This document shows, in pieces, positions 1 through 12,461 of a stretch of 64,000 nt of DNA. The stretch lies in assembly GCF_033115175.1 (NCBI RefSeq), contig NC_084831.1, forward strand, positions 78,315,502 to 78,379,501, written 5' to 3'. Source of the DNA: Lepus europaeus (taxonomy: Eukaryota; Chordata; Mammalia; Lagomorpha; Leporidae). A model generated the notes under the pieces. It worked only from the letters and a program-made list of their open reading frames with translations, was not told where the DNA came from and searched no databases. Every line of letters begins with the position of its first letter. The stretch's first letter is position 1. The position numbers were made by a program, and so were the translations under genes.

Positions 1-249
1 TGCCAGAAGCCCAAAGCGCCTTAATGATAAACAAGAAAGGCACCGTGAGAACGGCATGCAGGCTCTCTGGAACTCTCAGCCTCCCTCAGCCCAGCTGCCA
101 AAGACAAAGATAAAGTCTGAACTTGGACAGTGAACGTGATGGGGACCTCCGGCTGTACTAGTTGTTTAACAATTGGCAAGGTGTGTTGGAATTGGAAAGC
201 TTCTATCCAGCTTACACTGGTAAGATCTACTGGTTTTGTCAATAATAAC
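1..249. other. Unique sequence (probable LPAR3 intron 1)
   Basis: No gene, repeat or signal recognised. Confidence 0.5.
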
Positions 250-607
250 CTTTAAATTAATTTATTGATTGATCTGACAGATCAGGTTGGGGGGGGGGGG
301 CAAAGAGCAGAGGAAGAGGGAGAGAGGAAGAGAGGGAAAGAGCACTCTCATCTGCAGGTTCACTCCCCCAATGCCCATCACAGGCAGGACTGGTCCAGGC
401 CCAAGTCAGAAGCTGGGAACTCAACTCACATCTCCCACATGGGTGGCAATGACCTAACTACTTGAGGTTTCATCTGCTGTCTCCCAGAGTCCACATTAGC
501 AGGAATCTAAAATTGGAAATGGAGCCAGGAATCAAATGCAGGCATTCTGATACGGGATTTGGGCATCCTAGCCAGTATTTTAACCACTAGGTCGAGTGCT
601 ATCTCCA
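250..607 (-). repeat. C-SINE (old copy)
   Basis: Tail at left (TTAATTTATTGATTGATC), G-run at 288-300, GA-rich stretch, then inverse body (CTCCCACATGGGTGGCAA). The head at the right is decayed. Confidence 0.8.
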
Positions 608-1035
608 GGTAGGATCTTTTGCTCTCCTTCTCTCTAGCGTTTTGCTTGGGTTCAGGATAGACTCTTGGAGCCACCTTCCCTGATACCCCTGTGGGTCCTG
701 ACTACTGTAGTGTTCCCTGTCTTCGTGTCTGTTCCTGACCAAGCGCCCTGGACATGGCCTGTGGATTCTAACTCAGCACCGAAGTCGGGCATTTGGTTTT
801 TAGACATTCCCCTGAGAATGGGTTTCAGCCTCTTCTCCCTTGAATTTGCCACTGTTAACCCCAACACAACATCAGCCTACAACCTTTAGGTTTCTTTGAG
901 GGACCAGATCCTAGTCTCCAGTTCTGAGAAGCCCTGTTCTGCTTGGGGTGACAACGAACTCACAATTCTTCTAATTCATTTGCCCATAACTGTACCCTCT
1001 GATTTCTCTTAAAATTATTTTTTTGCATTACTATC

Positions 1036-1346
1036 TTTCAAAAGATTTATTTATTTATTTGAGGGGAAGAGTTACAGACAGAGAGAGGGAGAGACAGAGT
1101 GGTCTTTCATCCACTGGTTCACTCCCCAAATGATTGCAATGGCTGGAGTTAGGCCAAACCAAAGCCAGGAGCCAGGAACTTCCTCCAGGTCTCCCATGAG
1201 GGCACATAGGCCATCTTCCACTGCCTTCTCAGGCCACTAGCAGAGAGCTGAATAGGAAGAGGAGCAGCCAGGGCATGAATCAGCACTCATATGGTGCTGC
1301 CACTGCAGGTGGAGGCTTAACCTACTACACCACAGCGCCGGCCCCT
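1036..1346 (-). repeat. C-SINE
   Basis: Inverse tail GATTTATTTATTTATTTG at left; inverse head CACAGCGCCGGCCCC at right. Confidence 0.9.
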
Positions 1347-3394
1347 TTTGTATTATTATTTAACTTTATGTTCTGCAATATAGAGTGTTAGATCATGCTT
1401 TCCTTTTATTATAGAGTAGCAAACTTGTAGTTGGACACTTCACTTGGCAGCCACCTTGCAGGTAGGGCAGCTCCATGACTAAGTGCTGGCCAAGGGAATA
1501 TGTTCACAAATGAAGTGTGCCACAGCCAGGAAACCCTAAAATACCAAGGGTGCACTGTCCATGCTCTTTCCCTTTCCTGCAAGTTGGAGTGCAAACAGGC
1601 TGTTGACTCAGCTCTGAACATTCAGACCACAGCAAAGCCCGGGGAACCCAAAATCAAAGTAGTCCTGGCACTAGTTTCCATCAACAAGGAAAAAAGTTCA
1701 GAAGTTGTGAATAAACACTAAGAAATGACTCTAGCAACTTGAAATTGCTGTGAGATGCAAGTGGATTTGTTTCTGAACAGCATATAAACAGAAACATTGA
1801 TTTTTGATACAAGTAAGAATAATTTCTATTGAAAGAAAAGAAAACTAATCTTCAGCTACAGAGTGTGAGGAGCACTACCTCAGTGGAGGGACAAGATGAA
1901 AGGAAGCCTTCAAAATCAGGGCTGCTTAACATACGAGAAAAAGAAGCTTCTTGTAGATGAAGGAGTTCTCAGAATGAGAACCTAAGTGTGGCTGGCTGGT
2001 CCTGGCAGCTTTTAGCAAGGTAGTATAAGCAAGAGATGAGCTCAGGCAAGAATAGTAGGTTTCTAAGCAAAGGTAGAAAGGAATGGACAGTGTCTAGAAC
2101 TGAGTACCTTGCAGGATTAGAAAAGTTCACCGCTTCTGTTATCCCAGAGTAGAAAACAGTATCACACAGCCTCTCCTGAGGACTTCCCAATAAAGCTCTG
2201 CTGCTGAACACAAGGAGGCAGACCTGCTGTACAGGTCAGAATACGGTTACGTCTTCCCAGCAAGTCCACGTTTCAGAGGACCTCAAAGGAGACAGCACGT
2301 GACTGAAGAGAAGAGAGATGACCCAAGTGCAGAGGCTAGGAGATAAGGTGTGCTTAGGAACCTGCTCCACAACAGGATTTGGTCGTGTTCACTGGCATGT
2401 GGCACTGACTAGAAGCAGACAAGAAACCTATGAAGTTCTTAAGGACTCATATTGCCAGGGAAGCCACAGCTTGGCCAGGAAAGGCCCATGTTCTCCCCCC
2501 ACAGGGCAAATGCAGTCCAACAGCCACTCCCAAGATGCCCACGGTGGGCCAAGAACAAGGAAGGACTTCCCAGGGGACAGAGCCAGAGTTAGGGCCTCTT
2601 TGAGAGAGCAGAAGCAGGGATTAGCCACAGAACTTACTCTACTCCCAGAGAAGGGGCATCTGAAGAATTCTAGCCTAGGAGGGCTTCAGCAGTTTGAGGC
2701 ACCTGGGACTGCTACAGGTCACCAGTTCTTCTGAATGGCAGTTGTGATGGTGGTTTTCTTGTAGATGTTTCTCAGTCAGAACAAAGAAAGGAAAGAACAT
2801 TTTAGCCTGGATATTTAAGACAGGGGTTGGAGAAGGAAGAGCCCGAAGTGTAGACTTCTGGGACAGCCTACATCCTCAGAGAAGCACCATGGGCTGTGAC
2901 ATGGGAGTGGCAGGACGTGAGGGCAGAGGAGTGGAGGCTGGGTGTCACCTGCACCAGGCTCTTCACCTTTGGCAGTGATTCTAAACTGGCACATGGCTGA
3001 TCTGGCCAGCACTTTTGCCTTCTTCCCTAAAAAATAACATAATTACTACACCAATCGGAGACAGTTAGTGAAAAGATTAAATAAAAGTGATGCTTGCAAC
3101 ACAGCACACAGAAAGTATTAGATAAATGGTAGATTGTACTTCCCAAGAAGGTTAGATGACTCAACATTTCTAGAAAGTTCAAGGAAATAAACAACTGGCA
3201 TTCTGGGAGATTAATTGTGCATGCTCTCTAATACTACAGTTTAACAGGAATGACAACACCATCCCAGAATGACACTAAAATAGCTACAGCTCAAGAAAGA
3301 AATTTCTTGCTTGAATATGGGCTCAGTGCCACAGTGACTAAGCTTCAGACAGTGCTCAAAACAGAGCCTAGGAGGCAGGAGTAGGGAAGGGGAA
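1347..3394. other. Mostly unique sequence (probable LPAR3 intron 1)
   Basis: No coding signal. A 138-codon plus frame (2318-2734) has no recognisable domain. Old repeat remnants may be present near 3060-3130 (MIR-like). The SINE at 608-1035 has similar unique flanks. Confidence 0.5.
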
Positions 3395-3480
3395 AGGAGG
3401 CAGGAGGGGAGGCAACACAGTGTGGTTGAAGACAAAGGATTTGGATTCCCGATTCAAATCCCAGAAATAAGCAGATGAGC
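3395..3480 (+). repeat. Possible MIR 5' part
   Basis: ACACAGTGTGGTTGAAGAC and GGATTCCCGATTCAAATCCC resemble the tRNA-like MIR head with its B box. Confidence 0.45.
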
Positions 3481-3955
3481 CAAGTGGTTAGAATATGTCA
3501 CATCAGTGGTGACAAACTAAAAGCTTTTTCACCAAGAAACAAGGCAAGGATGTCCACTCATCACTTCTAGTCAGTATACTACTGGAAGTCCTAGCCAGAG
3601 CAATTAGGCAAGAAAAAGAATTAAAAGGCATCCAGATAGGAATGAAAAATAAAATTATCTCTGTCAGCAGATGACATGATCTTATATGTAGAAAACACTA
3701 ACAATTCCCCCAAGAAAGCCTATTAATAAATTAATTTGGTAATGCTGCAGGACAAAAAAAATATAAAAAGAATTGGTTGCATTTCCATATATGATTAATG
3801 AACAATCCAAAACAGAAATTAAGAAAATGATTATGTTTACAATAGGATCAAAAGGAATAAAACACTTTAGAATACATTTGATCAAGGGGCAAAGGATTTG
3901 TATACCAAAAACTATAAGACACTGATGAAACAAAATCTTTAAAAGCACAAATAGA

Positions 3956-4268
3956 GACCAGCATTGTGGCAACAGTGGGCTAAGCTGCCCCTTGCAACAC
4001 CAGCATCCGTATCAGAGCACTGATTCAAGTCCCAGCTGCTCCACTTCCAATCCAGCTTCCTGCTAATGCACCTGGGAAGGCAGGCCCAATGAGTTGGGCC
4101 TCTGCCACCCACCCACACGGGAGACCTAGGTAAGTTGCTGGCTGCTGGCTTTCACCTGACTCAGTCCTGGCTAATGCAGCCAGCTGGGTGTGAACCAGTG
4201 GATGAAAGATATCTCTCTCTGTCTCTTTTTATGTCATTCTGCCTTTCATATAAACATTTTTTTAAATA
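3956..4268 (+). repeat. C-SINE inside the L1M fragment
   Basis: Head GACCAGCATTGTGGCAAC, B-box region TTCAAGTCCCAGCTGCTC, CT-rich part at 4211-4230. Confidence 0.88.
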
Positions 4269-4297
4269 TGGAAATAAGTGGTTTCCACTTTCTTCTT

Positions 4298-4336
4298 TTT
4301 AAATGATTTATTTATTTATCTGAAAGGCAGAGTTAC

Positions 4337-4374
<38 letters not shown>

Positions 4375-4630
4375 TCCATCTGCTGGTTCACTTCCCAAAT
4401 GACTGCAACAGCCAAGGCTAGGTCAGACTGAAGCCTGGAACCAGGAGCTTGATCCAGGTTTCCCACATGGGTGCAGGGGCCAAAGAAGTTTGCTATCTTC
4501 CACTACTTTCCCAGGCACATTAGCAGGGAGATGGACTGGAAGTGGAACATCCAGGACTTGAACTAGTGCCCATAAGGGATGCTGGTGTCACAGGTATTGG
4601 CCAAACTTGTTATGCCACAACACTAGCCCC
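4298..4630 (-). repeat. C-SINE inside the L1M fragment, opposite strand
   Basis: Inverse tail at 4303-4322, a (GA)n run at 4341-4370 and an inverse head ending CACTAGCCCC. It lies only about 30 bp from the plus-strand copy, giving an inverted SINE pair. Confidence 0.88.
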
Positions 4631-5089
4631 AAAATAAAGATTTTTCTCAAAAGAAACAAATAAATTGAAAGATATCTATGTTCACGGATCAAAGGCTTAA
4701 TGTTGTTAACATATCCAAAGTCATCTAAAGATTCAATTAATCTCTGTCAAAATCCCAAGGGCAGTTCTCATAGACATAGAAAAAAACAATCCTCAAAGTT
4801 ATATGGTACAACAGACTCTCTAAATAACCAAAACAATTGTGAGAAAGAATAAAGGTAGAGCCTCCCATTTCCTGATTCCAAACACAAAGCCACAGTCATT
4901 AAACACGATGACAGTGGCATAAAGACAGACATATAAACTAATAGAACACAATTATAAAGGCCAGAAACAAATCCATCAACTGGTCTTCAATAAGGGTGCC
5001 AAGACCAGGAGGAAGAAAGCCACCTTAACAAATGGTGCTGGGCAAATGGGATATTCACATGCAAAAGGGCACAGCCTCTGGAGCTAACC

Positions 5090-5270
5090 AGCCTGAGTTA
5101 AAAGTTATGTTTATCAGCAAATTAGTTAATTTCCCTGTGCCTTAATTTTCTCATCTACAAAATGGGAATAGCCAAGAGTGCTTTCTTCCTAAGGCTGTCG
5201 GAAGATTTAAATAAGTAAGATGCTTAGAATAGTCTCTGACAAGTAGTGCTACTTAATTACTGTTTCCATC
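5090..5270 (+). repeat. MIR SINE
   Basis: The MIR core and tail are visible as TTAATTTCCCTGTGCCTTAA then CTCATCTACAAAATGGGAAT. Old, tRNA-derived, diverged. Confidence 0.8.
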
Positions 5271-6345
5271 AATGGGGCCTAAGTCAAGTTCTTTAGCTTC
5301 TTTGAGCCCCAGTTTCTGCCAAAATCAAATGTGTTGAGTTACTAGATAATATAAAACATGCATTTCACTCCTGGTCTAGGGGAGTTATAGAAGGTCCATT
5401 GAGTTCCAGGGTGAGTCTGTTCCCAAGGGGTGGGAGAGCCAGGGCCCCAACAGAGACCATGGGGAAGCTGGAGACCATGGGAGGAGGCTCTTGGGTAGGT
5501 CACTGGAACACTGGAACCACCCAAGGCCAAGACCAAGGCCAAGGCCTTTTCTTCTCTATCACCACCCTGCTCAGAGTCACTAGCTGGTGTTTTTCACTGT
5601 CCTTGAAAGCCTTTGGTCCCAGATGCATACATATAATCAGGGAAGAGGAAGAGAGCCAGCTGGGCTGAAAACCTGACATTTAACATTCTAACTATCTTAC
5701 TTACCACACTTCCTCTAGACCACCCTGTCAGGATCAATCCATCAAAACCCATTCGCTGATACAGGGTAGAATGGCTTTCAAAATGAGTTCCTGTCTCTTT
5801 CCCTGCCTGACCCCACAGTGAGATGGGCAGTAAAACCTTCTCCACTTCACAGAGAAGGAAACTTAAACCGGGAAACTGAAGCACCCCAACCAGCCCTCAC
5901 CCTCCTGGCGTGGGGCTCTTTCCACCACACTGACCACTGGAGCCTCTTCTTCATAGCAAATGCTCTGCCCCCACGGGAAATGCAATTTGTAGATTTGTTC
6001 TTCCTGATGACATCCGTGCCTTTTGTAAACATTTACTGATGCTAGGAGAAATACAATCTGACTCTGGTCGGGGCATCGAAGATTTGCAAGAGTAACCATC
6101 CTTGGGATTTCTGACCAGAGTTTACCGGGGGGAAGGCCTATGTAATCAAACAGAAATGTCAGAAGAAAACTCTAAATACATGATAGAACGTAGCAATGAT
6201 TAGTCAGTTCACCAGTTTCAGAGAAAGAAGCAAAGCAACCCTGTTTACATCTAGCATGTTGAACGATGGAGCTTACCACCTTCTCCCAAAGCACTATATG
6301 TTCTTCATCAATGAAACAGACTTTGGAATGAGGCTACACACATCA
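5271..6345. other. Unique sequence
   Basis: No recognisable gene or mobile element. A short internal repeat, AAGGCCAAG, occurs near 5523-5545. Confidence 0.5.
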
Positions 6346-6642
6346 ATGATCTGAGTGTGTGGCTCAGGGGATTAAGCCTCCCCTTGGAATACCCACATCC
6401 CCTACTGGAGTGCTCCAGCTGCTCCAGCTACTCCACTTCTGATCCAGCTTCCTGTCAATGCATCCTGGAAGGCAGCAAGTGATGGCTCAAGTATTTGAGT
6501 GCGTGCCATCTATGCGGGAGGCCTGGATGGAGTTCCTGGCTCCTGGCTTCAGGTATTTTGGGAGTGAACCAATGCATGAAATTTCTCTCTGTCACTCTGC
6601 CTTTAAAGCAGAGTGAAAATAAGTAAACATTTTTAGAAAGAA
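6346..6642 (+). repeat. C-SINE (degenerate head)
   Basis: GTGTGGCTCAGGGGATTAAG head with a body ending in CTCTGTCACTCTGCCTTTAA. Confidence 0.8.
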
Positions 6643-7029
6643 AAGAGTATGTAAACAAACTGAAAAAGACTAGTGATGGTCTGGTAGCAATCCACAGAAC
6701 TTGAATATTGCTAACATTCCACTCCTTTTCCCTCTGCTGCAAGTCTCTGGAATTTGCACATTGGTGAGTTATACACATGTAATATAATGGCCCTGTTATA
6801 ATGGAGTCTATCCAACCATTGAGTTCACTCACTCTTGTCCAGTTAACATTTCCTCATTGTTCATGGCATGTAAGACAAACAGATGCACAAGACTTGAATA
6901 AAGATTTGACCTGCTCTTAGGAAGCTCTTAATCTAGTGCAGTGGGTACCCAGGCAGGACCAATCCTCTCTTCCTCTCAGGAAGCAGTTAGCAATACCTAG
7001 AGATGTTTGTGACAGTCAAGACTGGGGAG

Positions 7030-7360
7030 TGGGGTTGACGTTGTGGCATAGTGGGTTAAGCCACCATCTGTGACATCAGCATTCTAATATGGGTGCCAGT
7101 CCCAGTCCCAGCTACTCCACTTCTGGTTCAACTAATGCACCTGGGAAGGCAGTAGAATAAGGCCCAAGTCTTTGGGTCCCTACCTCCCATGTGGGAGATC
7201 CAGATGGACTTCCAAGCTTCTGGCTTTGGCCTGGCCCAATCCCAGGTACTGTGACCAGCTGGGGAATGAACCAACAGATGCAAGCTCTCTGTCTTTCTCT
7301 TCTTCTCTTTCTCTAACTCTTGCAAGTAAATAAAATAAATCTTTAAAAAAAAAAAAAAAG
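7030..7360 (+). repeat. C-SINE
   Basis: GACGTTGTGGCATAGTGGGT head; tail AAATAAAATAAATC then a pure A-run at 7344-7359. Confidence 0.9.
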
Positions 7361-7570
7361 GACCAGGGTGTGCTACTGGCATCTACTGGGTGGAGGCCAG
7401 GGATGCTGCTCCCCATTTGACGATGCCCAAGACATCCTTCCACAATAAAGCCAAAACGCCAACAGTGCCAATGCTGAGAAATCCTGATGTAGAGTTTGGG
7501 ATGGGACATAGAAGGATAGTACTGGAGTGAGTTTTGTCCATACCATAACAGCGATAAAACTGAAGTTCTA

Positions 7571-7740
7571 TCAGATTGGCAACATTTAAACAACTGAATA
7601 ACACTTAAGATTGACAAGGAGGTGGGAAAAATGGCACCCTCATAATATATGGATGAGAATGTATACCTATAACAGCTTTTTGAGAGGGCAATTTGGCAAC
7701 GTCTATCAAAAGACTCTAAAATGCACCTATTTTTCCATCT
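7571..7740 (+). mobile_element. Possible old L1 ORF2 fragment
   Basis: A short degenerate stretch resembles the L1 region that follows the LTPVRMAK motif (GAGGTGGGAAAAATGGCACC, GGCAATTTGGCAACGTC). It is a weak assignment. Confidence 0.35.
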
Positions 7741-9009
7741 TTGCTTTCCTTCCATTCCAATCTTCTTCTCTTTTCCTTACCCTGCTCTTTTCTTCCCTCC
7801 CCAGGACAGAGCATGGAGAATGGGTTACCATGAAGGGGAAGCTGTTGTCATGAGCTATCGCTTGGGAGTCATATCCAGCTGTGAGCTGGAGGGACCAGAG
7901 CCAAGGACGAAGCCGCACAGAAACACAGGACAGCAGGCCCAGCGGCCAGGGACAAGAGGCAGCAGGAAAGGAGGGGGACACAGAGGAGACAGGATGACCT
8001 TCATGGCTGGGAGTTTAGTTACTTCAAGCAGATAAGTAAAAATACTGAATATACTAAGAGTCAAATTTCTGACCACCAGAGAAGATATGTACCAATAATA
8101 CCAATAATATAAAGGGGAAAGAGTAGAAATGTTCACTAGAGTGCTGGATTGAATTTGGACACATTTAGGATAAACCCACCATTTTACAATGCATGGCCTA
8201 CTACAAGGGCAGAAAAATTTATAAATTTGGACATGTATATAAATGTGTGTAAACATGTATGCATACATGTCCTCGCTCTGTCCTCTGGGAGACTTAGAAG
8301 CAATGCCACCCTAGTAACAATGGGCATACCAACCTCTGTATCTTGAAATCAGTACACCATTCTCACTGTACATCACCTCTCTATACTTACTCATTTTATA
8401 TACCATCAACTTTGTAATGTTCAGTCTATATCTTCCCATTCCTCTACACTCCTCCTTGTACAACATGACAGCTATAGTTTAATAATCTTGCATTAAATTT
8501 GTAGAGAGAGTAATTTGTAAAGAGAGTAGATTCCAGCAATTCTTATCTCTCTCTCTCTCTCTCTCACACACACAATGACTATGTGAGGTGTATGTTAATT
8601 TGCTTGGCTGCAGTAATCACCTCAGTATGTACATGCATATCAAGACACCTAAATCAAAATATCATGTTGTTTAGCTTAAATTAATAAATTTTGAAAAGAA
8701 AAAATACCATTCTCTACTAAAAGGGTAAGTCAGGGAAAGAACAAGATGAGCGTGGAACATCTTGCAGAAAACAAAGAAATGCTTAATGAATAATAGAGAT
8801 ATGTCAAAAGGACATAGGATCAAGCTCTGTAACATCCCTATGGTCAAACAGAGGATAATCTGAGCATTAAAACAAATAATGATAGCAAAAGACATCAAAT
8901 TATTGGCTACAAAGGGAATGCATGAATATTTCCCAATATAAGTGACTACTTGGCAAACAGAGAAAGGTCCATCTTCCTTGGAGTAGAATTCCAAGTAATA
9001 AATGTAGAA
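7741..9009. other. Unique and old-repeat-like sequence
   Basis: Apart from the CT/CA microsatellite at 8548, only A/T-rich sequence of unclear origin is visible. No coding evidence. Confidence 0.4.
8548..8575 (+). repeat. (CT)n(CA)n microsatellite
   Basis: About eight to nine CT units followed by five CA units. Confidence 0.9.
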
Positions 9010-9020
9010 AGAGTAATGGA

Positions 9021-9365
9021 AGCCAGCGCCGCGGCTCAATAGGCTAATCCTCCGCCTGCAGCACCAGACACCGGGTTCTAGTCCTGGTCGGGGCACCGGA
9101 TTCTGTCCCAGTCGCCTCTCTTCCAGGCCAGCTCTCTGCTATGGCCCGGGAGTGCAGTGGAGGATGGCCCAAGTCCTTGGGCCCTGCACCCGCATGGGAG
9201 ACCGGGAGAAGCACCTGGCTCCTAGCTTCGAATCAGCGTGGTGCGCCGGCAGTAGCGCACCGGCTGCAGCGGCTATTGGAGGGTGAACCAATGGCAAAGG
9301 AAGACTTTTCTCTCTGTCTTTCTCTCTCACTGTCCACTCTGCCTGTCAAAAAAAAAAAAAAAAAA
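9021..9365 (+). repeat. Young C-SINE with target duplication
   Basis: CpG-rich body (GCGTGGTGCGCCGGCAGTAG), a long A-tail from 9348, and perfect flanking AGAGTAATGGA (9010-9020 and 9366-9376). Little decay, so recent. Confidence 0.95.
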
Positions 9366-9773
9366 AGAGTAATGGAAACAAAGAGTCACCATTTGGAAAC
9401 CCTCACGGAGTGGCTGATTCAGGCAGAAGTCATCACAAATGTTAAGTCTGTAGGCAGGGGTTTAATGAGGTGCAGGCTATTAGTACAGCCTTGGAACACT
9501 TCCCCACAAACACCAGTAACTTTGAAAGGACAATGGTGGAGAGATTTGGCAGCTATAAAGACAAGGAGGTGATCAAGGTCAATATCCCAGGGGTGGGATG
9601 GGTTGTAACAGGTATGTTCTCTTGTGAGGAGCTAAGAACTGCAGTTTTGTTACAGCCATATTCCTTCTAAGAATGTACAAGCTGAGTCTGGTTCCAAGGA
9701 AATGCTCAACAGACTTAGGCTGACAGTCATCCTGCAGAATATAAGATCTTTACTCAGTACACTGCGAAGATTT

Positions 9774-9968
9774 TAGCAGCCAGGAGCTTCATCCAGGACT
9801 CCCATGTGGGCGCAGGGGTCCAAGCACTTGGGCCATCCTCTGCTGCTCTTTCTGGGCATGTTAGGAGGCAGCTGGATCAGAAGTGGAGCAGCTAGGACGT
9901 GAACTGGTGCCCATGAGGGATGCTGGCATCAAAAGCAGACGCTGCACCCATTACACCCCAGCGCTGAC
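9774..9968 (-). repeat. C-SINE, 3' part missing
   Basis: Inverse body from CCAGGAGCTTCATCCAGG to the inverse head CACCCCAGCGCTGACTCC. The CT-rich and tail parts are absent. Confidence 0.8.
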
Positions 9969-10079
9969 TCCAGGATCTGGTTTTTAAATGTTGGAATGTT
10001 TAAGGATGGTGGGGAATAATGTCTGGAATTTGTTCACAAAGGAGTCATAATAAACACTAGTGATCCTATGTGACATATA

Positions 10080-10263
10080 GCCTAAGTGCTTGGGCTGGCA
10101 CCCACATGGGAGACCAGGAGGAGGTACCTGGCTCCTGGCTTTGGATTGGTGCAGCACGTCGGCCTTAGCGGCCATTTGGGAGGTGAACCAATGGAAAGAA
10201 GCCCTTTCTCTCTGTATCTCTCTCACTGTCTAACTCTGTCACAAAAAAAAAAAAAAAAAAAAA
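10080..10263 (+). repeat. C-SINE, 5'-truncated
   Basis: Starts in the body (CTAAGTGCTTGGGCTGGCAC) and ends in an A-run from 10242. The head is absent. Confidence 0.85.
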
Positions 10264-10270
10264 GATATTA

Positions 10271-10579
10271 GGGGCCGGCACCGTGGCTCACTTGGTTAAT
10301 CCTCCACCTGTGGCACCGGCATCCCATATGGGCGCTAGGTTCTAGTCCTGGTTCTCCTCTTCCAGGCCAGCTCTCTGTTGTGGCCCAGGAGGGCAGTGGA
10401 GGATGGCCCAAGTGCTTGGGCCCTGCACCTGCATGGGAGACCAGGAGGAAACACCTGGCTCCTGGCTTCGGATCGGTGCAGCACCGGCTGTGGTGCCATT
10501 TGTGAACCAACGGAAGGAAGACCTTTCTCTCCGTCTCTCTCTTCCACTGTCTATAACTCTACCTGTCAAATAAATAAAA
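10271..10579 (+). repeat. C-SINE inserted next to an earlier SINE tail
   Basis: GGGGCCGGCACCGTGGCTC head; AAAGATATTA flanks it (10261-10270 and 10580-10589), the left copy lying in the A-tail of the previous SINE. Confidence 0.92.
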
Positions 10580-10589
10580 AAAGATATTA

Positions 10590-12461
10590 AAATGATTTGA
10601 CATATATATTTATAGATGCAGGTAAGAGTGTATCAAAAAGTCAACAGAAAAAAAAACAAATTAAAAGATAAGTATTTTTTACAAAAAAATTTTGAAATCT
10701 GTACAGTATCCTCATGAGAATGTGTGTGTGTGTTTGTGTGCGTGTGTGTGTGTTTAGAGACAGAAAAAGAGAATCAGAGACACATTTTAATTCTAATGCT
10801 GTGGCGACAGACAACAAAGATTATGCTTTTTTTCTGTTTGCCAGATCCACGTGCTAGTTTTTGCCCAGGAAGGGACTAGCCCCATTAAAAGAGATGACAT
10901 CAAAAATCAAGCAGGGCAGGAGGAAAATGACTCCTGGGTGTTCTCCTGGCAAGACTCCACACCCAACCCCTCACTTTGCTCTTCAATAACTAGTTACCAC
11001 CAATGGCTCTGAACCTTAACTCTGGGCTGCCAGCTCTCACTGGGGAATAAATGCCTCCGATTGACCCCACTGCCCACCTTGGACTGACACGGTGCCTGGA
11101 GCTTCCGAATTTCTCCAGAGGCTGGATTTGGGGGCAGCCTGGCTTAAACGGGGAGACCAGGAGCTTGCCTTAAAGCTTCAGTTACTAAGCAAGCACACTG
11201 TGTTTATTTAGAATGCATGCTTGCTTTGAAGGCTTTTGAGCAAACTGGTACACCTGTGGAGGGGCCAAAGTGCCCTCCGACCCAGTGCTCCCACCTGCCA
11301 AACTCCCTTGATAACCACTGAATCTGCCCATGGCTGAGCCAAGGTCAGACTGGTAGGAGCTCCAGCCTAATGTCTCAAGGAACAATGAGTAATTAGGGGG
11401 ACGGATTACCACTCTTAGGAAAGGGTGAGGCAGGCTATACTGGGCAGACTGCTTTCCAGAGTGACACGCAGTCTTGTGCAGCCTGGGGTATATGAGTGAC
11501 TCATAGCTGGGGAGGTGAGACAAGGTTCATGGGAGCAGGGTCGTAGCTGGGTTCATGGGGAAGGGAGGAGTTCTTGGCTGTAGGCAGACAGGACCTGATA
11601 CTAGGGGTCAGGGGCTTCAGCAGCCAGGGACAGAAGGGAAGAGGACATAGGCCCAGGGGGTAGTGACAAGGGGCATGGGTTACAACCTTCCTCCCAATGG
11701 GCACTACTCTGCTGGCTCACCAGATCAGGCAGAGAACAACACACAAGTTTCAAACAGGATTAAATAATTGTGTTTTGGGGTGTGGGGCATGCTTGAGTCA
11801 GTTTAGCATTTTGCAGACTGAACCTTAGAGAACCAAGTTAGCAGGAAGGTACCGGGCAGTGAGGGTGGTACAGGTGCACCCCACTCCACTGTCTGAGGAC
11901 TGCTGCTTCCTCCCTGTCCTGACATCCTGGGTGAGTCACTGACCGGGTTCTGTCTGCTGAGAACTGAGGAGCAGACAGTACAGGTAATTCTCAGAGGGAA
12001 TGAAAGCATCTTTGGAACTCTTCCCTGTGCCTTCCATCTTGAGCACATAGTGTTAAGTAATCTCCGGCCTGAAGCTGGCCTTCCTCTCACATTCCCACCG
12101 GAGCAGCTGCCCAAGCTCTGGTGTGATTTCCTCCTGAAATTGAGTGTAACAGCAGGGGACAGGAGAGAAGGATGTGGAGGGACAGCAGCAATGGCCACTC
12201 AGCAATAAGGCACCCACGCAGAGACCCCAGCGCCCCTGCAGGGCCCGCACTCAGTGAGCCTGCCTGGGACCTCACACACTGGAGGCTCTGCTTCTTTAAT
12301 CCCAGCATTTGGATGGCCCTGCACAGGGAGCAACGTTCTTCCACATATGTGACTTAACCCAGGCAGAGAGGTAGAAACGGCATGATCCACACTTGTGAAA
12401 AAAAGAAAATAGATTCATGGATGACAAGTACCATATGGTAGGTTGCAGAAGCTCACCAAAA
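10590..12461. other. Unique sequence, probable LPAR3 intron 1
   Basis: Contains a GT-rich run at 10722-10753. Open frames across 11185-12390 overlap on both strands and have no family signature. Confidence 0.5.

Larger units (their letters stand above)
3530..5065 (+). mobile_element. Old L1 (L1M-type) ORF2 fragment
   Basis: The plus strand follows mammalian L1 ORF2 from the [11 protein letters not shown]-like region through the decayed reverse-transcriptase core (GCCACAGATGACATGAT-like stretch at about 3665-3680) to the part encoding NKWCWANGIFTCK near 5030. It is riddled with stops and indels and split by two C-SINEs (3956-4268 plus and 4298-4630 minus). The divergence suggests an element older than the lagomorph-specific L1s. 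Confidence 0.8.

Noticed and set aside
2318-2734. 138-codon plus-strand frame
   Set aside because: No domain or family signature; it lies in probable LPAR3 intron 1 on the opposite strand.
9021-9365. tRNA gene-like heads of the SINEs, here and elsewhere
   Set aside because: A and B boxes are present because the SINE derives from a tRNA; the heads do not fold into a full cloverleaf and continue directly into the SINE body.
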